From the NCBI GenBank assembly GCA_017455225.1, contig JAFTBL010000227.1, positions 1 to 9,820 of the forward strand: a stretch of DNA of 9,820 nt. The letters run 5' to 3'. The translations under genes and the position numbers were made by a program. Every line of letters begins with the position of its first letter. Positions within the stretch are counted from its first letter, which is position 1. Of the stretch, positions 5,901-9,820 are shown piece by piece. This stretch comes from Oscillospiraceae bacterium (GTDB lineage: Bacteria > Bacillota_A > Clostridia > Oscillospirales > Oscillospiraceae). The notes beneath the pieces are model-generated. The model saw nothing but the letters and a program-made list of their open reading frames with translations, was not told the origin of the DNA and ran no database searches.

Positions 5901-8726
5901 TCAGCCCAGCACCTTGCGCAAATACTGCCCCGTGTAGGAGCTCTCCACCGCCGCCACCTGCTCCGGCGTGCCGGTGGCCACCACCGTGCCGCCGCCGCTG
6001 CCGCCCTCCGGACCCAGATCGATCAGGTAGTCGGCGCATTTGATCACGTCCAGGTTGTGCTCGATCACCAGCACCGTGTTGCCCTCGTCCACCAGCCGCT
6101 GCAGCACCTCCAGCAGCTTTTTCACGTCGTCGGTGTGCAGCCCGGTGGTGGGCTCGTCCAGAATGTAGATGGTGCGCCCGGTGGAGCGCTTGGACAGTTC
6201 CGTGGCCAGCTTGACCCGCTGAGCCTCGCCGCCGGACAGGGTGGTGCTGGACTGTCCCAGCTTCACGTAGCCCAGGCCCACCTCGCACAGCGTGCGCAGC
6301 CGGTCGGCGATCCTGGGCAGCGGGGCGAAGAACGCCAGCGCCTCTTCCGCCGTCATCTCCAGCACGTCGGCAATGGACTTGCCCCGGTACTTCACCTCCA
6401 GCGTCTCCCGGTTGTACCGCTTGCCGTGGCACACCTCGCAAGGCACGTACACGTCCGCCAGAAAGTGCATCTCGATTTTCAAAACGCCGTCGCCGGAGCA
6501 GGCCTCGCACCGCCCGCCCTTGGTGTTGAAGGAAAAGCGGCCGGCGCCGTACCCCCGCGCCTTCGCCTCCGGAAGGGAGGCGAACAGATCGCGGATGTCG
6601 TTGAACAGATTGGTGTAGGTGGCGGGATTGGAGCGGGGCGTGCGGCCGATGGGGCTCTGGTCGATGTTGATCACCTTGTCCAGATGCTCCATGCCCTCGA
6701 TGCAGTCGTGCCGTCCGGGATGGGCCTTCATCCGGTTCAGCTCCACCCCCAGCTTTTTGTAAATGATCTCGTTCACCAGCGACGATTTGCCGCTGCCCGA
6801 TACGCCGGTGACGCAGGTGAACGTGCCCAGCGGCACGGTCACGTCGATGTTCTTCAGGTTGTTCTCTCTTGCGCCGCGGACGGTGAGATACTTCCCGTTC
6901 CCGCTGCGGCGGACGGCGGGTACCTCGATCCGCTTTTTCCCGGAGAGATACTGCCCCGTCAGGCTGTCGGGGTCGGCCATGACCTCCTCCGGCGTGCCCG
7001 CCGCCACGATCTGCCCGCCGTGGCTGCCGGCGCCGGGGCCAATGTCGATGAGATAGTCCGCCGCGCGCATGGTGTCCTCGTCGTGCTCCACCACGATCAG
7101 CGTGTTGCCCAGATCCCGCAGGTGCTTCAGCGTGGCCAGCAGCTTGTCGTTGTCCCGCTGATGCAGTCCGATGGAGGGCTCGTCCAGGATATACAGCACG
7201 CCCATCAGACTGGAGCCGATCTGCGTGGCCAGCCGGATGCGCTGGCTCTCTCCGCCGGACAGGGTGCCGGACGAGCGGGACAGCGTCAGGTAATTCAGCC
7301 CCACGCTCTGCAAAAAGCTGAGCCGTGACCGGATCTCCCGCAGGATCTGCTCGGCGATCAGCCGCTGGGTGTCCGTCAGCGTCAGCGCCTCGAAAAACGC
7401 CAGTTCCTCCCCCACCGGCAGCTCCGTCACGCTCCATATGTCCCGTCCGCCCACGGTCACCGCCAGCGCCTCCGGCCGCAGCCGGCGCCCCCGGCAGGTG
7501 GGGCAGGGGCACTCGCCCATCAGCTCCTCCAGCTCCTTCTTGCTGTATTCGGACTGGGTCTCCCGATAGCGTCGCTCCACGTTGTTGGCGATGCCCTCAA
7601 AGGGCTGGTGCAGCACGCCCTTGCCCCGGGGCTGGTCGTACTCCAGCGTCAGCACCTCGCCGCCGGTGCCGTAGATGATCACGTCCTTCACGCTCTGGGG
7701 CAGGTCGCGCCACGGCGTGCGCAGTGAGAAATTGTACTTTTTGCTCAGCGCCTCGAAATACATCCGGCTCACGCCGTCGGAGCGGATGTTGCCCCATCCG
7801 GAGGCCACGATGGCCCCGTCCAGCACGGACAGCCGGTCGTCCCCGATCAACAGCTCCGGGTCGGCCTTGAGCTGCATGCCCAGACCCGTGCAGGTGGGGC
7901 AGGCGCCGAAGGGGTTGTTGAAGGAGAACATCCGGGGCGCCAGCTCCTCGATGGAGATGCCGCAGTCGTCGCAGGCGTAGTTCTGGGAGAATTGCAGCTC
8001 CCGTCCCTCCCCGGTCAGCTCCACCGTCACCAGCCCGCCGGTGAGGGCGGAGGCGGTCTCCACCGAGTCGGTGAGCCGGGTGCCCAGATCCGGCCGCACG
8101 ATCAGCCGGTCCACCACGATCTCCACGTTGTGCTTTTTGTTTTTCTCCAGCGCGATCTCCTCGCTCAGCTCGTACAGATGCCCGTCCGCCCGCACCCGCA
8201 CGTAGCCGGAGCGGCGGGCGTCCTCGAACACCTTGGCGTGCTCGCCCTTGCGGCCCCGCACCACGGGCGCCAGGATCTGGATGCGGGTGCCTTCGCCCAG
8301 CGCCAGCACCTGATCCACGATCTGATCCACCGTCTGCTGGCGGATCTCCTTGCCGCATTTGGGGCAGTGGGGCACGCCGATCCGCGCCCACAGAAGGCGC
8401 AGATAGTCGTAGATCTCCGTCACCGTGCCCACGGTGGAGCGGGGGTTCTTGCTGGTGGTCTTCTGGTCAATGGAGATGGCGGGTGACAGCCCGTCGATGT
8501 AGTCCACGTCCGGCTTGTCCATTTGCCCCAGAAACATCCGGGCGTAGGAGCTCAGGCTCTCCACGTACCGGCGCTGTCCCTCGGCGTAAATGGTGTCGAA
8601 CGCCAGCGACGATTTGCCGCTGCCGGAAAGGCCGGTCATCACCACCAGCTTGTCCCGGGGGATGGAAACGTCGATGTTCTTCAGATTGTTTTCTCTCGCG
8701 CCCTTGATGAATATCTCACTCTGCAT
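5901..8726 (-). CDS. uvrA: UvrABC nucleotide excision repair subunit A
   Basis: A 941-residue full-length UvrA, the dimeric ABC-type ATPase that scans DNA for bulky lesions and loads UvrB. It has two ABC modules. Module 1: Walker [10 protein letters not shown] (32-40), zinc module C252/C255/C276/C279, signature [12 protein letters not shown] (489-500), Walker [12 protein letters not shown] (511-521), H-loop VVEHD (545-549). Module 2: Walker [10 protein letters not shown] (641-649), zinc finger C740/C743/C763/C766 that contacts DNA, signature [12 protein letters not shown] (830-841), Walker [12 protein letters not shown] (853-863), H-loop VIEHN (887-891). Further cysteine pairs are CPKC (121-124) and CPCPTC (406-411). 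[12 protein letters not shown] occurs in both halves (9-20 and 618-629), reflecting the ancient internal duplication. The frame is open to 8801, but ATG at 8726 matches the family start ([18 protein letters not shown]) and has a modest GGGGA site eight bases upstream. It starts five bases after the ybaK stop, in the same operon as uvrB. Confidence 0.98.
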   Translation of the reverse strand: MQSEIFIKGARENNLKNIDVSIPRDKLVVMTGLSGSGKSSLAFDTIYAEGQRRYVESLSSYARMFLGQMDKPDVDYIDGLSPAISIDQKTTSKNPRSTVGTVTEIYDYLRLLWARIGVPHCPKCGKEIRQQTVDQIVDQVLALGEGTRIQILAPVVRGRKGEHAKVFEDARRSGYVRVRADGHLYELSEEIALEKNKKHNVEIVVDRLIVRPDLGTRLTDSVETASALTGGLVTVELTGEGRELQFSQNYACDDCGISIEELAPRMFSFNNPFGACPTCTGLGMQLKADPELLIGDDRLSVLDGAIVASGWGNIRSDGVSRMYFEALSKKYNFSLRTPWRDLPQSVKDVIIYGTGGEVLTLEYDQPRGKGVLHQPFEGIANNVERRYRETQSEYSKKELEELMGECPCPTCRGRRLRPEALAVTVGGRDIWSVTELPVGEELAFFEALTLTDTQRLIAEQILREIRSRLSFLQSVGLNYLTLSRSSGTLSGGESQRIRLATQIGSSLMGVLYILDEPSIGLHQRDNDKLLATLKHLRDLGNTLIVVEHDEDTMRAADYLIDIGPGAGSHGGQIVAAGTPEEVMADPDSLTGQYLSGKKRIEVPAVRRSGNGKYLTVRGARENNLKNIDVTVPLGTFTCVTGVSGSGKSSLVNEIIYKKLGVELNRMKAHPGRHDCIEGMEHLDKVINIDQSPIGRTPRSNPATYTNLFNDIRDLFASLPEAKARGYGAGRFSFNTKGGRCEACSGDGVLKIEMHFLADVYVPCEVCHGKRYNRETLEVKYRGKSIADVLEMTAEEALAFFAPLPRIADRLRTLCEVGLGYVKLGQSSTTLSGGEAQRVKLATELSKRSTGRTIYILDEPTTGLHTDDVKKLLEVLQRLVDEGNTVLVIEHNLDVIKCADYLIDLGPEGGSGGGTVVATGTPEQVAAVESSYTGQYLRKVLG

Positions 8727-8731
8727 GGTCT

Positions 8732-9226
8732 TTATCCCCGATCTGTAATGATATCTGCCGTCCTCGCGCCCACCAGCGCCATCAGCTCCTCCGGCCGGCA
8801 CTCCACCTGAAAGCCCACCCGTCCGGCGGACACCGCCACCGTGTCAAGCGTCCTCACGCTCTCGTGGAACACGGTGGGAAACTGCTTTTTCATTCCCACA
8901 GGGCTGCACCCGCCGTGAACGTATCCGGTCAGCGGCAGCAGCTCCTTCTGTGGGATCATGGCCACCGCCTTCTCCCCCACGGCCTTCGCCGCCTTTTTAA
9001 GGTCCAGCGTCTCCGCCGCCGGGATGTCGAACACGTAGTAACTGCCGCTCTGTCCCCGGCACACCAGCGTTTTGAACACGCCCGCCGGATCCATGCCCAG
9101 CAGCGCCGCCACGGTCACGCCGTCGCTCGCGCCGTCCGGTGCCGGATAGGCGTGGGCGACATAGGGGATCTTCTTTTGCTCCAGCGTGCGCATCACGTTG
9201 GTCTTTTCTTCTTTGTGCTTGCTCAT
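8732..9226 (-). CDS. ybaK: YbaK-type Cys-tRNA(Pro)/Cys-tRNA(Cys) deacylase
   Basis: A 164-residue protein of the YbaK/EbsC branch of the INS/YbaK-ProX editing superfamily. These free-standing domains hydrolyse mischarged aminoacyl-tRNA, chiefly Cys-tRNA(Pro) made in error by prolyl-tRNA synthetase. Landmarks: [14 protein letters not shown] with K52, matching the functional lysine of E. coli YbaK (K46); [13 protein letters not shown] (74-86); and [19 protein letters not shown] (100-118), the family's GG-S-P-G-KK motif. It is full length. Substrate specificity is assigned by family resemblance only. The frame is open to a GTG at 9238 that overlaps the uvrB stop, but that GTG lies directly on the GAGGAG site. 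ATG at 9226 is preferred, with GAGGG five bases or GAGGAG eleven bases upstream. The last two Glu codons of uvrB (GAG GAG) form part of this ribosome-binding region. It lies eight bases after uvrB and five before uvrA, an unusual place for a tRNA-editing enzyme. Confidence 0.92.
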   Translation of the reverse strand: MSKHKEEKTNVMRTLEQKKIPYVAHAYPAPDGASDGVTVAALLGMDPAGVFKTLVCRGQSGSYYVFDIPAAETLDLKKAAKAVGEKAVAMIPQKELLPLTGYVHGGCSPVGMKKQFPTVFHESVRTLDTVAVSAGRVGFQVECRPEELMALVGARTADIITDRG

Positions 9227-9234
9227 CGCCGCCC

Positions 9235-9820
9235 TCACTCCTCGCTGCGCAGTTGGATGATCTGATCCCGCAGCACGGCGGCGTACTCAAACTCCAGCAT
9301 ACGGCTGGCGGCCTTCATCTCCTTCTCCAGCCGGGCGATGGTGGCCTGCCGCTCGGCGGCGGACAGCTTCTTCTTGCTCAGCTTGGACGCCTCCTCGGCG
9401 GTGTGGCTGATCTCCACCATCTCCCGCACGCTCTTGCGGATGGTGCGGGGCACGATGCCGTGGGCGCGGTTGAACGCGTCCTGCTTCTTGCGCCGGCGCT
9501 CGGTCTCGTCCATGGCAGCGCGCATGGAGGGGGTGATCTCGTCGGCGTAGAGGATCACCAGTCCCTCGGCGTTGCGGGCGGCCCGTCCGATGGTCTGGAT
9601 CAGACTGGTTTCCGAGCGCAGAAAGCCCTCCTTGTCCGCGTCCAGGATGGCCACCAGGCTGACCTCCGGCAGGTCCAGGCCCTCCCGCAGCAGGTTGATA
9701 CCCACCAGCACCTGCACGTCTCCCGTGCGCAGGTCGTGGATCAGCTCCGCCCGCTCAAACGTATTCAGCTCGGAATGGATGTAGCGCACCCTGAACTTCA
9801 GCTCGCTCAGATAGTCCGCC
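9235..9820 (-). CDS. uvrB: UvrABC excision nuclease subunit B, C-terminal part (runs off right edge)
   Basis: The last 194 codons of UvrB; the N-terminal two-thirds (Walker A, beta-hairpin) lie beyond base 9820. UvrB is the DEAD-like helicase-fold protein handed to the lesion by UvrA, which then recruits UvrC for incision. Visible parts: the end of helicase domain 3 with [15 protein letters not shown], motif V-type [32 protein letters not shown] and motif [11 protein letters not shown]. Next comes the UvrC-interaction region with [17 protein letters not shown]. The terminal UVR coiled-coil motif is [20 protein letters not shown], continuing [14 protein letters not shown] to the stop. All match UvrB closely with no frameshift. 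The frame reads open to the window edge ([16 protein letters not shown]), so it is cut by the window and not truncated in the genome. It is the most upstream gene seen of the uvrB-ybaK-uvrA-orf-recD2-comF unit; any operon promoter is outside the window. Confidence 0.97.
   Translation of the reverse strand, partial: ADYLSELKFRVRYIHSELNTFERAELIHDLRTGDVQVLVGINLLREGLDLPEVSLVAILDADKEGFLRSETSLIQTIGRAARNAEGLVILYADEITPSMRAAMDETERRRKKQDAFNRAHGIVPRTIRKSVREMVEISHTAEEASKLSKKKLSAAERQATIARLEKEMKAASRMLEFEYAAVLRDQIIQLRSEE

Noticed and set aside
5634..7328. Plus-strand open frame of 564 codons opposite uvrA and the small gene
   Set aside because: Antisense shadow: low-complexity Ala/Gly/His/Gln-rich translation, no recognisable domain, and it spans the boundary of two well-supported minus-strand genes.
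5863..7512. Second minus-strand frame of 549 codons inside uvrA
   Set aside because: An out-of-frame Arg/Gly/Ala-rich translation of uvrA itself; the true frame carries all UvrA motifs without interruption.
9227..9238. GTG start for ybaK overlapping the uvrB stop
   Set aside because: The GTG abuts the GAGGAG site with no room for ribosome placement; ATG at 9226 has usable spacing and matches the usual start of relatives.
1..9820. Mobile element, CRISPR array, tRNA/rRNA or novel defence system
   Set aside because: No terminal repeats, transposase, integrase, regularly spaced repeats or RNA-gene sequence found on either strand; the content is mostly recognisable chromosomal housekeeping genes.

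Overview
The window is GC-rich (roughly 60-65% by eye) and is read entirely from the minus strand. Protein sequence styles (Firmicutes-like UvrA/UvrB, a RecD2 helicase instead of RecBCD, a ComF protein, an Mbl-like MreB) and strong AGGAGG ribosome-binding sites point to a high-GC Clostridia, most likely an Oscillospiraceae/Ruminococcaceae-type gut bacterium. The lineage is inferred from these traits only.

Read 5'->3' on the minus strand (right to left), a genome-maintenance block comes first: the C-terminal third of uvrB (cut by the right edge), a YbaK-type aminoacyl-tRNA deacylase, full-length uvrA, a small one-helix membrane protein of unknown function, recD2, and comF. Junctions are 1-8 bases long except for about 45 bases after uvrA. 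At several junctions the stop codon of one gene lies inside or beside the Shine-Dalgarno sequence of the next. This looks like one polycistronic unit in which nucleotide excision repair (UvrB, UvrA), a 5'-3' helicase (RecD2) and a competence-type ComF protein are co-expressed.

After comF there is a 143-base, more AT-rich gap holding a good sigma-A-type promoter for a separate mreB (actin-like cell-shape protein, Mbl-like). mreB ends at a perfect 14-bp hairpin that looks like an intrinsic terminator. Downstream is a second short unit: a class I/II PLP-dependent aminotransferase, then, 13 bases later, the first 64 codons of a DUF2461 protein cut by the left edge.

I see no RNA genes, CRISPR array, insertion sequence, prophage or attachment site. 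This is mostly ordinary core chromosome. The least explained item is the small membrane protein between uvrA and recD2. Long plus-strand open frames are GC-driven shadows of the real genes.
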